This document shows positions 45,188-54,368 of a DNA stretch of 64,000 bases, piece after piece. Below the pieces are notes generated by a model. It was not told the origin of the DNA. It ran no database searches and was given only the letters and a program-made list of their open reading frames with translations. Numbering within the stretch: position 1 is the first letter of the stretch; each line of letters begins with the position of its first letter. Source of the DNA: Helicobacteraceae bacterium (lineage in GTDB: Bacteria; Campylobacterota; Campylobacteria; Campylobacterales; Sulfurimonadaceae); the NCBI GenBank assembly GCA_013138865.1, contig WTBY01000074.1:1-64000 (forward strand), given 5' to 3'. The position numbers and the translations under genes were made by a program.

Positions 45188-46259
45188 AGAGACTGTTTTA
45201 TCGTTTACAAAAGAGGAACTATCGAAGTTAGTGAAACCATCATTCAGAGCAAAGCAGATCTATAACTGGATCTATGTTCAATATGCGGATAGTTTTGAAG
45301 CTATGAAAAACTTACCTAAACAGATGAGAGAAGAGTTAGAAGAGAAATATGTTTTAAATCCTCTTCAAATTGTTAAAAAAGAGCAGAGTAGCGACGGAAC
45401 TATAAAGTACCTTTTTGAGATGCAAGATGGTAAAACTATGGAAACCGTTCTACTAAGAATGAAACAAGATGAACTAGATGAAGATGGCAAGTTAATTCAT
45501 CATGCTAAATATACAGTTTGTGTCTCAACACAAGTAGGTTGTAAAGTAGGGTGTACTTTTTGTTTAACGGCAAAAGGTGGCTTTACAAGAGATTTGAGTG
45601 CAGGAGAGATCGTTGCACAAGTGTTGAGTGTTAAAAAAGATAACGAAATAGCCTCAAATAGAAGACTAAACATTGTTTACATGGGTATGGGTGAACCATT
45701 AGACAACTTAAACGCTTTAGCTAAAGCGATCGAGATATTTAAAGAAGATGATGGTTTATGCATATCAGGCAAGCGTCAAACTGTCTCAACAAGTGGGTTA
45801 AGCTCTAAAATAGACAAACTAGGAGAGATGGATCTTGGTGTTCATATAGCGATCTCACTTCACGCGGTAGATGATGAGCTTCGTAGTGAACTTATTCCTA
45901 TGAATAAAGCACATAACATTAACTCGATCATAGAAGCAGTAAAACGCTTTCCAATAGACACTCGAAAAAGAGTAATGTTTGAGTACTTAGTTATAAAAGA
46001 TAAAAATGATTCGATCGCAGATGCTAAAAAGTTAGTTAAACTACTGAGTGATATAAAAGCAAAAGTAAACCTTATTTACTTTAACCCTTATGAGGGAAGT
46101 GAGTATGGACGACCATCTCGTGAAGATATGGTGAATTTTCAAGAGTACTTAGTTAAACATGGATTGCTATGTACTATACGTGATTCTAAGGGCATAGACA
46201 TAAGTGCCGCGTGTGGACAACTAAAAGAAAAAACTATTTTAAATGAGGAAAAGTCATGA
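45174..46259 (+). CDS. rlmN: 23S rRNA/tRNA adenine C2-methyltransferase RlmN
   Basis: A radical SAM enzyme methylating A2503 of 23S rRNA and A37 of some tRNAs. [18 protein letters not shown] at the N-terminus, the cluster motif [33 protein letters not shown], and the C-terminal CGQL cysteine. Length 361 is normal. It overlaps the previous gene by 14 bp and the next by 4 bp. Confidence 0.97.
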   Translation: MSTSKETVLSFTKEELSKLVKPSFRAKQIYNWIYVQYADSFEAMKNLPKQMREELEEKYVLNPLQIVKKEQSSDGTIKYLFEMQDGKTMETVLLRMKQDELDEDGKLIHHAKYTVCVSTQVGCKVGCTFCLTAKGGFTRDLSAGEIVAQVLSVKKDNEIASNRRLNIVYMGMGEPLDNLNALAKAIEIFKEDDGLCISGKRQTVSTSGLSSKIDKLGEMDLGVHIAISLHAVDDELRSELIPMNKAHNINSIIEAVKRFPIDTRKRVMFEYLVIKDKNDSIADAKKLVKLLSDIKAKVNLIYFNPYEGSEYGRPSREDMVNFQEYLVKHGLLCTIRDSKGIDISAACGQLKEKTILNEEKS

Positions 46260-47566
46260 ATTATAAAACAGCAGTAGCACTACTTTTAACTACAAGCTTG
46301 AGTGCAGGTGAACTCTCTTTAGAGCAAGTTATAGATATATCTTTAAAAAATAACCCAAATATTAAATACTCTAGTGCGTCTAGTGAACAAGCATCTTCGA
46401 AAATTACTCAAAGTAACTCTGCTTATTTGCCACAAGTGACACTAAACGGCAACTATGCTCATAATAACCTTAGTTTTGATACTGAAAACCCAACTACTCT
46501 TGAAGCTTACTCTTTTAGAAATGATGCAAGTTCAGCAGGAGTTGGGGCTAGTGCTTCACAGCTTATTTATGACTTTGGTAAAACAACAGGTGTAATTAAA
46601 AGTACAAAAGATAACTTTAATGCTTCAAAAGAGGCTTTAAACAACTCAAAAGCAACAATTATTTTAAATGCTCATACTGCTTACTATGACTCACTTAAAA
46701 CTTTTCAGTTAATAGCTGTAAAAAAAGAGATGCTAGCTATAAGTGATCAGCAACTCTATCGTGTACGTGAGTATTTTAAAGCAGGTGTACGAACGAAAAT
46801 AGATGTAACAGATGCCATGATCGAGAAGTCTAATGCCCAACTTGATCTACTTAAAGCAACAAATAGTTACCTACTTTCAAGAATAGAGTTAAATAACGTT
46901 ATGGGTAAAATGAGTGATGTTTCTAGTTTTACACTCAAGGGTGCTAACTTAAAGTATAACGCTCTCGTCGAGCAACTACCACTACTAAGCAGTAGTATTG
47001 ATGCTATGATCGATCAAGCACGAGAGCAACGTTCTACTATAAAAGAGAGTAAGTTTTTACTAAACTCTGCATCTTCAAGTTTAGGCGCTACAAAGGGTGA
47101 ATATTTACCTACTATTGCAGGATCTGCAGATATGAAAAAAACTTTTAATGACTCTCACTTTAATACATGGAGTGCTGGCGTATATCTGCAATGGGATATT
47201 TTTTCTGGTTTTAATACAGAGGGTAAAGTTCAAGAAGCAAACAGTAATATTTTAAAAGCTACAGCTTCATTAAATGAACAAATATTATCAGTTACAACTG
47301 ATGTTTCAAAAGCTTTTGTTAGTGCAACACAAAATTTACAAGCTCTTAAAATATCTTACCAAAATATTGACTTAGCAGCAGAAAACTTAGAGTTAGCAAA
47401 TGAGCGTTATAAAAATGATCTAAGCGACATAGTTGAGTTTAATAGTGCTAAAGTGAAATTTAGTTCATCTAAAACAACTTTTGTAACAACGTACTACGAC
47501 TATTTGAGTGATATTGCAAATCTAAAATTTGCAACTGGTGAATTTGGCACTAATGAATACAAGTAA
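46256..47566 (+). CDS. TolC-family outer membrane channel protein
   Basis: 436 residues with a signal peptide (cleavage near LSAGELS) and two repeats of long helices plus beta segments, including [33 protein letters not shown] and [16 protein letters not shown], typical of TolC/OEP proteins. It would form the outer-membrane exit duct of an efflux or type I secretion system; no inner-membrane partner is adjacent. Confidence 0.9.
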   Translation: MNYKTAVALLLTTSLSAGELSLEQVIDISLKNNPNIKYSSASSEQASSKITQSNSAYLPQVTLNGNYAHNNLSFDTENPTTLEAYSFRNDASSAGVGASASQLIYDFGKTTGVIKSTKDNFNASKEALNNSKATIILNAHTAYYDSLKTFQLIAVKKEMLAISDQQLYRVREYFKAGVRTKIDVTDAMIEKSNAQLDLLKATNSYLLSRIELNNVMGKMSDVSSFTLKGANLKYNALVEQLPLLSSSIDAMIDQAREQRSTIKESKFLLNSASSSLGATKGEYLPTIAGSADMKKTFNDSHFNTWSAGVYLQWDIFSGFNTEGKVQEANSNILKATASLNEQILSVTTDVSKAFVSATQNLQALKISYQNIDLAAENLELANERYKNDLSDIVEFNSAKVKFSSSKTTFVTTYYDYLSDIANLKFATGEFGTNEYK

Positions 47567-48830
47567 ACTTCTCTTTTTATCTGCATTAGTAGGTATTTTA
47601 ATAGGTGTAGTAGGCTCTTTTTTTCATATAGCTATAGCACACATAATTGACTCAAAAGGGACATGGTTTATAGAGTATTGGGGAAGTGAACACCTTTGGG
47701 TGCCTTATGTATTAAGCTCTACAGTTATGCTCTACACTTCTATTTACTTAGTTAAAAAGTTTGCTCCTGAAGCTGCAGGTAGTGGTATTCAAGAGATAGA
47801 AGGCATTTTAGTAAACCAAAGAAAAATGAACCCTCTGAAAGTTTTACTTGTTAAGTTTTTTGGAGGAATACTCTCACTTGGTGGTGGTATGGTTATGGGT
47901 CGCGAGGGTCCAACTATACAGATGGGTGGAGCTTTAGGTAACTTAGTTTCTAACTTAGCTAAACTCAAAGATCATGATCTTAAAATGCTTATAGCAGCGG
48001 GTGCAGGGGCAGGGTTGGCAGTCGCTTTTAATGCCCCTCTTGCAGGAATTTTATTTGTTTTAGAAGAGATGAGACAGCAGTTTAAATATAACTATATCTC
48101 AGTTCAAAGCCTTATAACAGCCTCTGTCTCTAGTGTTATAGTTCTGCACTTAATTATGGGCGATGTGTTCGATATTCCTATGGATATTTTACCTTCACCT
48201 GAAGCTTATGAGATTTGGATTTTTGCTGTTTTTGGAGTAGCCTTTGGTATTTTTGGTTTCTTTTTTAACAAAATATTACTTATTTCACTGGATCTTTTCT
48301 CTGCTTTAAAAGGTTGGAAAGAGGAATTAATGATCATTGCAGTTGGTGCTTTGGTTGGTTTGCTTGTTTACCTAGCTCCAAATAGTGTTGATGGTGGCTT
48401 TAGAGTTATTTATACTATGCTTGATTCTACAAAAGCGTTAGAGATGTTATTGCTGTTGTTAGTTGTACGTTTTATTATGACTATGCTCTCTTACTCAACT
48501 GGAGCACCTGGTGGAGTTTTTGCTCCCATGTTAGCACTTGGAACACTATTTGGTCTTCTATTTGGATATGTAGCTAATGACCTATTTAGTAGTATAAGTA
48601 TAGCTCCTGCAGTATTTGCAGTTGTTGGCATGGGTGCACTATTTAGCTCAACTGTGCGAGCACCACTAACAGGTATAGTGTTAGTTGTTGAACTTACGCA
48701 AAACTACACACTTATTTTACCGCTAATAGTTACTTCACTAGTTGCAACTATAGTAGTCAGTTCAATGGGTGGACGTCCCCTTTACACGCTACTTTTAGAA
48801 AGAACTTTAAAAAGATCTAAAGAGGTATAA
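47553..48830 (+). CDS. ClC-family chloride channel/antiporter
   Basis: About 425 residues, more than ten hydrophobic segments. Selectivity motifs GSGIQEIEG, GREGPTIQMGG (with the gating glutamate) and GAPGGVFAPMLALG are intact, consistent with a Cl-/H+ exchanger. I prefer the ATG at 47553 ([10 protein letters not shown]) to the TTG at 47529; it overlaps the TolC-like gene by 14 bp. Confidence 0.93.
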   Translation: MNTSKLLFLSALVGILIGVVGSFFHIAIAHIIDSKGTWFIEYWGSEHLWVPYVLSSTVMLYTSIYLVKKFAPEAAGSGIQEIEGILVNQRKMNPLKVLLVKFFGGILSLGGGMVMGREGPTIQMGGALGNLVSNLAKLKDHDLKMLIAAGAGAGLAVAFNAPLAGILFVLEEMRQQFKYNYISVQSLITASVSSVIVLHLIMGDVFDIPMDILPSPEAYEIWIFAVFGVAFGIFGFFFNKILLISLDLFSALKGWKEELMIIAVGALVGLLVYLAPNSVDGGFRVIYTMLDSTKALEMLLLLLVVRFIMTMLSYSTGAPGGVFAPMLALGTLFGLLFGYVANDLFSSISIAPAVFAVVGMGALFSSTVRAPLTGIVLVVELTQNYTLILPLIVTSLVATIVVSSMGGRPLYTLLLERTLKRSKEV

Positions 48831-48834
48831 AAAG

Positions 48835-49872
48835 TTAAAGTAGCTTAAAAGAGAAACTAGACCCGCTACCTAACTCGCTTTGAACAACTAACTCTGTGTT
48901 GTGAAGTTTTAAAATATAACTTACAATAGAGAGTCCTAACCCCATAGAGTTGTCCCAACTATTTTTACTAACTCTGTAAAATTTAGTTTGGATGTTTTTT
49001 AGCTCTTTAGCCTCAATACCTATGCCATTATCTACTACACTAAGAAGTGAATCTTTATATGTTAACTCTATGTTATCTTCTGAGTATTTTAGCGCGTTGT
49101 CACAAAGGTTGGTAATAACTAGGTCTATCATTGTTTTATCAGCATTAATACAGTCTTGTTCACTTTTTACGATCACTTTACGATCTTTGTACTTTTTTTG
49201 TAGGTTTACAGCTATATCATTTAGAAGATCATCTATTTTAAATTCACTTATTTCAATACTAAGATCATTGTTCTCAAGTTTAACAGCGATCGCTAAGCGA
49301 TCTAGCATTGTTGTTATTTTATTAGAGTTAGATAGGATCTTCTCTAAAAACTTATCTCTCATAAGCAGAGCTAAATCTTTATCATCTTTAATTGTCTCTG
49401 TATAGCCAACTATAGCAGCTATAGGGTTTTTAAATTCGTGTGAAATGGCTGAGAGAATATCTTGACGTTGTCTATTTATTAGACGAAGTTTAGCTGTATG
49501 TTTACTCTTTTGACGCTCACGTTTGTTTAGTCTTTTTACTAAGTTCATAAGTAAAATTGAAATGTGCAAGAATTCGTTGAAATATTTGGTAGTTGGAGTT
49601 GCGGAATATTTTTTATTACTTATCTCTTTTAGATAGTTTATAATTTGTTTTGTGTCATATTTTATTTGAGAGCGTAGTTTATTAGTGATAAAAAGTGAAA
49701 TAATTAACGAAATAGTAAACACACCGCTAAGTGCAACAAACAAAACTATAAACTCTTGAGGATTAAGTTGCAAGTATTTTAAAGTAAAAAAAGTAACTAA
49801 CATAGCCATAACAAAAGTTAAAATAGATAAAACAACACTATGTAGTAAAAAAGAATGATCGAGCTTTAGCAT
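48835..49872 (-). CDS. Sensor histidine kinase of a Pho-like two-component system
   Basis: 345 residues: two N-terminal helices (about 10-32 and 38-62) with almost no periplasmic loop, like PhoR; a linker; HisKA with AISHEFKNPIAAIVGYTE; ATPase domain with TNLCDNALKYSE, VVDNGIGIEAKEL and GLGLSIVSYIL. It overlaps its response regulator by 7 bp. The downstream Pit/Pst genes carry shared promoter repeats, so phosphate sensing is inferred. C. jejuni PhosS is functionally analogous. Confidence 0.88.
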   Translation of the reverse strand: MLKLDHSFLLHSVVLSILTFVMAMLVTFFTLKYLQLNPQEFIVLFVALSGVFTISLIISLFITNKLRSQIKYDTKQIINYLKEISNKKYSATPTTKYFNEFLHISILLMNLVKRLNKRERQKSKHTAKLRLINRQRQDILSAISHEFKNPIAAIVGYTETIKDDKDLALLMRDKFLEKILSNSNKITTMLDRLAIAVKLENNDLSIEISEFKIDDLLNDIAVNLQKKYKDRKVIVKSEQDCINADKTMIDLVITNLCDNALKYSEDNIELTYKDSLLSVVDNGIGIEAKELKNIQTKFYRVSKNSWDNSMGLGLSIVSYILKLHNTELVVQSELGSGSSFSFKLL

Positions 49873-50540
49873 AATGTGTAACCAACTCCACGAACTGTTT
49901 TAATATACTCTTTGCTTCTGTTAGGATCGATCTTCTCTTTAAGTCTTTTGATCGCAACATTTACCGTTCGATCTTGAAAGAACTCATCTTCTTTCCAAAC
50001 ATTCACTAACAGATAGTCACGATCCAAAACAATATTTTTATTTTGAATTAATGTAGCAAGAAGATCGAACTCTAGCTTTGTAAGTATAGTATTTTTACCT
50101 TCGATCGTAACAGTTCTTGAGCTCAAGTGAAGAGTTATATCGTTATAGGTAAGTACCTCGTCACTACTCTCTTTTTTAGTACGTCGTAAAATGGCTTTTA
50201 TACGAAGTATAAGCTCTTTCATATTAAATGGTTTTGTTATGTAGTCATCCCCGCCACGTTGAAAACCCTCTTCTATATCGCTATCTTTATCTTTTGCACT
50301 TAAATATATTACTGGTGTGTTAAACCCTTTTTGACGCAGCCCAGAGATTACTTCACTACCTTCTGCTCCATTGAGATTGCGATCCATTATTATAAGATCA
50401 ACACTCTCTTCTTCAAGTATTTTCTCTAAAAGTTTATGATTTAAAAAGCCAATAGTGTCAAAACCATCACGACCTAAGTTGTACTCTATAAGCTCTAAAA
50501 TATCCTCTTCGTCTTCTACAATTACTATTAGTGCATTCAT
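49866..50540 (-). CDS. OmpR/PhoB-type response regulator
   Basis: 224 residues. Receiver with acidic pocket (IVEDEEDILELIEYN), phospho-acceptor in DLIIMDRNLNGAEGSE, Lys in YITKPFNMKEL; winged-helix effector with LTKLEFDLLATLIQNKN and RTVNVAIKRLKEKIDPN. Probably the regulator of the repeat-bearing promoters at 50818-59409. TATAAT on its strand at 50547-50552 is 6 bp from the ATG with no Shine-Dalgarno sequence, suggesting a leaderless mRNA. Confidence 0.92.
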   Translation of the reverse strand: MNALIVIVEDEEDILELIEYNLGRDGFDTIGFLNHKLLEKILEEESVDLIIMDRNLNGAEGSEVISGLRQKGFNTPVIYLSAKDKDSDIEEGFQRGGDDYITKPFNMKELILRIKAILRRTKKESSDEVLTYNDITLHLSSRTVTIEGKNTILTKLEFDLLATLIQNKNIVLDRDYLLVNVWKEDEFFQDRTVNVAIKRLKEKIDPNRSKEYIKTVRGVGYTLC

Positions 50541-50582
50541 AAAGGTATTATACTATTTTTATTTATAAGTATTTTAAAACAT

Positions 50583-50805
50583 AGAAGTACATAAACTCTA
50601 GCACAACCTCTTTCATAATGTGACTTCGTAATTTTTTCAAAATTAGAAGTACATAAACTCTAGCACAACCTCTTTCATAAGGTGACTTCGTAATTTTTTC
50701 AAAATTAGAAGTACATAAACTCTAGCACAAGCCTTTTCGTAAGGTGACTTCATAATTTTTTCAAAATTAGAAGTACATAAACTCTAGCACAAGCCTTTGG
50801 CTTTG
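50583..50805. repeat. Three tandem 62-bp repeats plus a partial fourth
   Basis: This fills most of the 336-bp gap 50541-50876. Full copies are 50583-50644, 50645-50706 and 50707-50768, followed by a partial copy from 50769 that diverges into a hairpin. Each unit contains ACTTCGTAATTTT-TTC-AAAATTAGAAGT, a 12-bp stem with one bulged base. Related single copies occur at 52460-52505 and, inverted, at 53705-53738. Confidence 0.92.
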
Positions 50806-50819
50806 CGCTGAGTTTATGT
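50775..50819. other. Long imperfect hairpin before the pit promoter
   Basis: ACATAAACTC (50775-50784) pairs perfectly with GAGTTTATGT (50810-50819), and the inner AGCACAAGCC / GGCTTTGCGCT continues it with one mismatch and one bulge. The right arm ends on the first bases of the Pho-like box. Confidence 0.7.
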
Positions 50820-50835
50820 AACCAAACCGTAACCA
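50818..50835 (+). promoter_or_regulatory. Pho-like box of pit
   Basis: GTAACCA-AACC-GTAACCA: two identical 7-bp repeats 11 bp apart, followed after 9 bp by TATAAT at 50845-50850. The geometry (7-4-7, replacing a -35) is that of PhoB-type boxes. Confidence 0.75.
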
Positions 50836-50876
50836 AAATTTTTCTATAATTTCGTAATTTAATAGTGGAGTTCTGA

Positions 50877-52457
50877 ATGAACGAGCAGATCATAAAGAGA
50901 CTTGATAAGTCTTCAAGTGTAAAAGAGACAAGTATTATGAGAATGGCGATTGCATTTCTTTTTATGGTTGCAGTTTTTATATGGAGTTATTTCTTTCATG
51001 AAGATGTAGCAAATAATACTTTCTTAATTATAGGTGCTGTTTTTGGTGCTTACATGGCTATGAATATAGGCGCGAATGATGTTGCCAATAACGTAGGACC
51101 TGCTGTTGGTTCTAAGGCTATGACACTATTTTGGGCGATCGTAATTGCCGCTATTTTTGAGTCCGCTGGTGCTATTATAGCTGGTGGTGAGGTTGTTAAG
51201 ACTATTAAAAAAGGGATCATTGATCCTACTATGTTTGAGAACCCTGAGATCTTTATTTGGGCTATGACTTCTGCCCTTTTAGCGGCAGCTGTTTGGTTAA
51301 ACTTTTCAACTTACGCTGGAACTCCAGTTTCTACTACTCACTCTATAGTTGGTGGTGTTATGGGTGCAGGTATCGCAGCTAGTGGTTTTGCTATCGTCTC
51401 TTGGGGAACGATGGCTAAGATTGCAGCTTCATGGATTATATCTCCTGTTTTGGGTGCTGCGATAGCTGCCGGCTTTTTATACACCATAAAAACAAAAATA
51501 GTCTATAAGGACAATATGGTCGAATCAGCCAAAAAAGTTGTTCCTTATTTGGTAGCGATCATGGCATGGTCTTTTTCTACTTACATTATTTTAAAAGGTC
51601 TTAAAAAGATTATTAAGCTTGACTTTATGGCTGCTGGAAGTATTGGTTTAGCGATTGCTGTTATAACTTTCTTTTTAGTTACTCCACTTATAGCAAGAGT
51701 TGCTAATAAGCTTGAGAATTCAAGAGCTAGTGTAAATACACTGTTTACTATTCCACTTATTTTTGCTGCAGCACTTTTAAGTTTTGCTCATGGTGCAAAT
51801 GATGTTGCAAACGCGATCGGACCATTAGCTGCGATCGCTGACGCGGTTCAAACTGGTGAAATAAGCTCTAATGCAGGTATTCCTTTATGGGTTATGCTTA
51901 TTGGTGCGCTTGGTATCTCTTTAGGTCTTGCACTTTTTGGACCTAAGTTAATTCGTACAGTTGGATCTGAAATAACAGAGCTTGATCAGATGAGAGCATT
52001 CTCGATTGCAATGGCGGCTTCGATCACAGTTATCATAGCTTCACAACTTGGACTTCCTGTTTCGTCTACACACATTGCAGTTGGTGGTGTTATAGGTGTT
52101 GGCTTTTTACGTGAGTGGTTAGATCGTGGAGAGAGTGCTTTTATCGCTGAAACAAAAGAGAAGTTGCGTGCTGAGAAAAAAGAGCTTAGCTCATATAAAG
52201 ATGAGTTAAAAGTTCTTAAAGCTAAAGAGAGTAAAAGTGCTGAAGAGCTAGAGCGTATGTTAAAGCTACTAAAACTTATAGAGAAACAAGAAGATGATGT
52301 TAAAAAAGAGAAGAAAGATATTAAAGCAGCTAAAAAAGTTCAGTATGTAAAACGTGATGCGATCAAGAAAATTATCGCTGCATGGATCATAACAGTTCCT
52401 GCTGCTGCACTTTTAAGTGCTGCTATTTTCTTTATGATTAAAGGTTATATGAGTTAA
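50877..52457 (+). CDS. pit: Pit-family inorganic phosphate transporter
   Basis: 526 residues, about ten membrane helices, with the duplicated PHO4 signature: IGANDVANNVGPAVGSKAMT (about 60-80) and AHGANDVANAIGPLAAIAD (about 305-323). A cytoplasmic coiled coil very rich in Lys and Glu (about 425-500) precedes the last helix. H+/phosphate symport is expected. It is preceded by a Pho-like box, unlike many low-affinity Pit genes, suggesting induction under starvation. Confidence 0.93.
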   Translation: MNEQIIKRLDKSSSVKETSIMRMAIAFLFMVAVFIWSYFFHEDVANNTFLIIGAVFGAYMAMNIGANDVANNVGPAVGSKAMTLFWAIVIAAIFESAGAIIAGGEVVKTIKKGIIDPTMFENPEIFIWAMTSALLAAAVWLNFSTYAGTPVSTTHSIVGGVMGAGIAASGFAIVSWGTMAKIAASWIISPVLGAAIAAGFLYTIKTKIVYKDNMVESAKKVVPYLVAIMAWSFSTYIILKGLKKIIKLDFMAAGSIGLAIAVITFFLVTPLIARVANKLENSRASVNTLFTIPLIFAAALLSFAHGANDVANAIGPLAAIADAVQTGEISSNAGIPLWVMLIGALGISLGLALFGPKLIRTVGSEITELDQMRAFSIAMAASITVIIASQLGLPVSSTHIAVGGVIGVGFLREWLDRGESAFIAETKEKLRAEKKELSSYKDELKVLKAKESKSAEELERMLKLLKLIEKQEDDVKKEKKDIKAAKKVQYVKRDAIKKIIAAWIITVPAAALLSAAIFFMIKGYMS

Positions 52458-52459
52458 AA

Positions 52460-52505
52460 CTCTTTCATAAGGTGACTTCTTAATTTTTTACAAAATTAGA
52501 AGTAC
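52460..52505. repeat. Single copy of the pho-locus hairpin repeat after pit
   Basis: It starts 3 bp after the pit stop codon. ACTTCTTAATTTT-TTAC-AAAATTAGAAGT keeps the stem of the 62-bp unit with a different bulged base, and the flank CTCTTTCATAAGGTG is the same as in the tandem copies. Confidence 0.85.
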
Positions 52506-52555
52506 GCTTTAGTTACACAAAATATGCTTTACATATTTTGTGTAACTAAAGCGTA
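52503..52555. other. Perfect 24-bp inverted repeat before pstS
   Basis: Bases 52503-52526 and 52532-52555 are perfect inverted repeats with a 5-base loop. The right arm contains the first half of the pstS Pho-like box, so the left arm carries its mirror image. It may act as a terminator for pit, a regulatory cruciform, or both. Confidence 0.85.
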
Positions 52556-52559
52556 ACCC
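52542..52559 (+). promoter_or_regulatory. Pho-like box of pstS
   Basis: GTAACTA-AAGC-GTAACCC, then 8 bp, then TATACT at 52568-52573. The second half ends in C instead of A. Confidence 0.7.
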
Positions 52560-52600
52560 AACTTTTTTATACTTCCAACATCAAAAATCAAGGAAGTATA

Positions 52601-53659
52601 ATGTTATTTAAAAAAACTGCTTTAACACTGTTAGCTGTTTCTGCTTTAGCGATCGCTGTTGAAGCTAGAGACCAAGTTAAAATTGTTGGTTCATCTACAG
52701 TTTACCCATTTTCAAGTTCAGTTGCTGAAGAGCTAGGTGCTACAACATCGTTTCCTACACCTGTTGTTGAGTCAACTGGTTCTGGCGGAGGGATGAAACT
52801 CTTTTGTGCTGGTAATGGTATGAACACACCTGATATTACAAATGCATCTCGTCGTATGAAAGCTAAAGAGTTTATTATGTGTGAGAAAAATGGTGTTAAT
52901 GATATTACTGAAGCTGTGATCGGTTTTGATGGTATCGCTTTTGCACAAGCTAAGTCTAACAAAGCTTTTAGTGTTACAAAAGAGCAACTACTTTTAGCAG
53001 TTGCTGCTGAAGTTCCTTCTCGTGATGGACATATTTTAGTTAAAAACCCATATAAAAAATGGTCAGATATAGATCCAACTCTTCCAAATAGAGAGATTAT
53101 AATTTATGGTCCTCCAAAGTCAAGTGGAACTAGAGATGCATTTGAAGATATGATCCTAAAAGCTCAAACTAAGAAGATGCCTGTTTATACAGATCTTTAC
53201 AAAAAAGATAAGAAAAAATACAAAGCATATAAAAAATACAAAAAAATTAGAACAGATGGCATTTATGTTCCAAGTGGTGAAAACGATAACCTTATAGTTG
53301 CTAAACTTAACAAAAATCCTGCATCATTTGGTATTTTTGGTTACTCATTCTTAATTGAGAATGATGACAAAGTTCAAGGTACAAAAGTTAATGGTGTTAG
53401 TCCAACTCCTGAAACGATCTCAAATGGTAAATACCCAATTTCAAGATCTCTTTTCTTCTACATCAAAAACTCTCACGCCAAAGAAGTGAAAGCTATGAAT
53501 GATTATGTAAAACTTTTCATGAGTGAAGATATGATAGGATCTGAAGGAATTTTAGGCGAAATAGGTCTAATAGCACTACCGACTAAAGAGCAAACTGATA
53601 TAAGAAAATCAGTAAGCAAGAGAAAAAAACTTACTTTAGAAAGTTTAAAAAAACACTAA
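52601..53659 (+). CDS. pstS: Phosphate-binding protein PstS
   Basis: 352 residues with a signal peptide (about 1-22). KIVGSSTVYPFSSSVAEEL and ESTGSGGGMKLFCAG form the N-terminal phosphate site; DITNASRRMK and PPKSSGTRDAFEDMI complete it. It is the periplasmic receptor for the PstCAB transporter. The Lys-rich segment KKDKKKYKAYKKYKK is unusual. AAGGAAG precedes the ATG. Confidence 0.94.
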   Translation: MLFKKTALTLLAVSALAIAVEARDQVKIVGSSTVYPFSSSVAEELGATTSFPTPVVESTGSGGGMKLFCAGNGMNTPDITNASRRMKAKEFIMCEKNGVNDITEAVIGFDGIAFAQAKSNKAFSVTKEQLLLAVAAEVPSRDGHILVKNPYKKWSDIDPTLPNREIIIYGPPKSSGTRDAFEDMILKAQTKKMPVYTDLYKKDKKKYKAYKKYKKIRTDGIYVPSGENDNLIVAKLNKNPASFGIFGYSFLIENDDKVQGTKVNGVSPTPETISNGKYPISRSLFFYIKNSHAKEVKAMNDYVKLFMSEDMIGSEGILGEIGLIALPTKEQTDIRKSVSKRKKLTLESLKKH

Positions 53660-53704
53660 AGTAAATTCAACTGATAGCGTTAGCTACAGTTAGAGCTTTA
53701 CTTT

Positions 53705-53738
53705 CTTCTAATTCTAAAAGAATTACGAAGTCACCCTA
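53705..53738. repeat. Inverted copy of the pho-locus hairpin repeat
   Basis: CTTCTAATTCT-AAA-AGAATTACGAAG followed by TCACCCTAT is the reverse complement of the repeat found upstream. Two paired positions changed together (T-A to C-G type), keeping the stem. It sits between the convergent pstS and PLD genes. Confidence 0.75.
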
Positions 53739-53789
53739 TATAATAGAACTAAATTTCATATAGAAGAGAGATAGCTACTCTCTTCACTC

Positions 53790-54278
53790 CTATCGTACGC
53801 TACTCTCTAACTTTAACTTTTTAAAACCACTCTCTATTTTATTTATAATTTTTTTCTTTGACGTTGTATATATAAGTTCATAGTTGCTCTCGAATGACTC
53901 TTCTTTAAAGTTAGCAGATCCAAACATAGCTACTTCGTTATCTATTAAAATTGCTTTTATATGCATTTTCGCACTATCAACTATGTAGCATGAGAAGTTC
54001 TTTTTTGTACATAGTTTATTATAGGCAGACTTTTTATTTTCTTCATTCTTTTTATCGAAAATTAGATCTATTTTAACACCTTTTTTACTCGCTTTAAGTA
54101 ACTGTCTTTGAATAGGTTTATAGCTAAAGTTATACATGGCTATATCTATTGAGTTCTTTGCATTTAAAATACTTTTTTTATAAAGTTTGAGAACTTGTTT
54201 GGACTCATCTGGGAGAAAGAAAAGTTTATCTGCTTGTAGTGAAGTTATGAGAAGTAGTATAAAAATAGTTTTAAACAT
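53790..54278 (-). CDS. Secreted phospholipase D-like nuclease
   Basis: 162 residues from the ATG at 54278, which starts a signal peptide (MFKTIFILLLITSLQA). One HKD motif, HIKAILIDNEVAMFGSANF, places it with the single-motif PLD nucleases (Nuc-like) that work as dimers. It may degrade extracellular DNA, a possible phosphate source, which would fit its place inside the pst cluster; the last point is inference. Confidence 0.82.
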   Translation of the reverse strand: MFKTIFILLLITSLQADKLFFLPDESKQVLKLYKKSILNAKNSIDIAMYNFSYKPIQRQLLKASKKGVKIDLIFDKKNEENKKSAYNKLCTKKNFSCYIVDSAKMHIKAILIDNEVAMFGSANFKEESFESNYELIYTTSKKKIINKIESGFKKLKLESSVR

Positions 54279-54315
54279 CTGCTTTAGCCTTTTAAATATT
54301 AGAGTAATTGTATCT

Positions 54316-54333
54316 GAAACCATCTTGTAACCA
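54316..54333 (+). promoter_or_regulatory. Pho-like box of pstCA
   Basis: GAAACCA-TCTT-GTAACCA, then 8 bp, then TATAAT at 54342-54347. The 20-bp block TGAAACCATCTTGTAACCAA is identical to the one before pstB. Confidence 0.75.
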
Positions 54334-54368
54334 ATTCTTTTTATAATCTGTAAAATTAAAGGAAAACT

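Noticed and set aside
50583-50805. Tandem repeats considered as a CRISPR array
   Set aside because: The 62-bp units are contiguous with no unique spacers, there are no cas genes, and diverged copies occur singly nearby.
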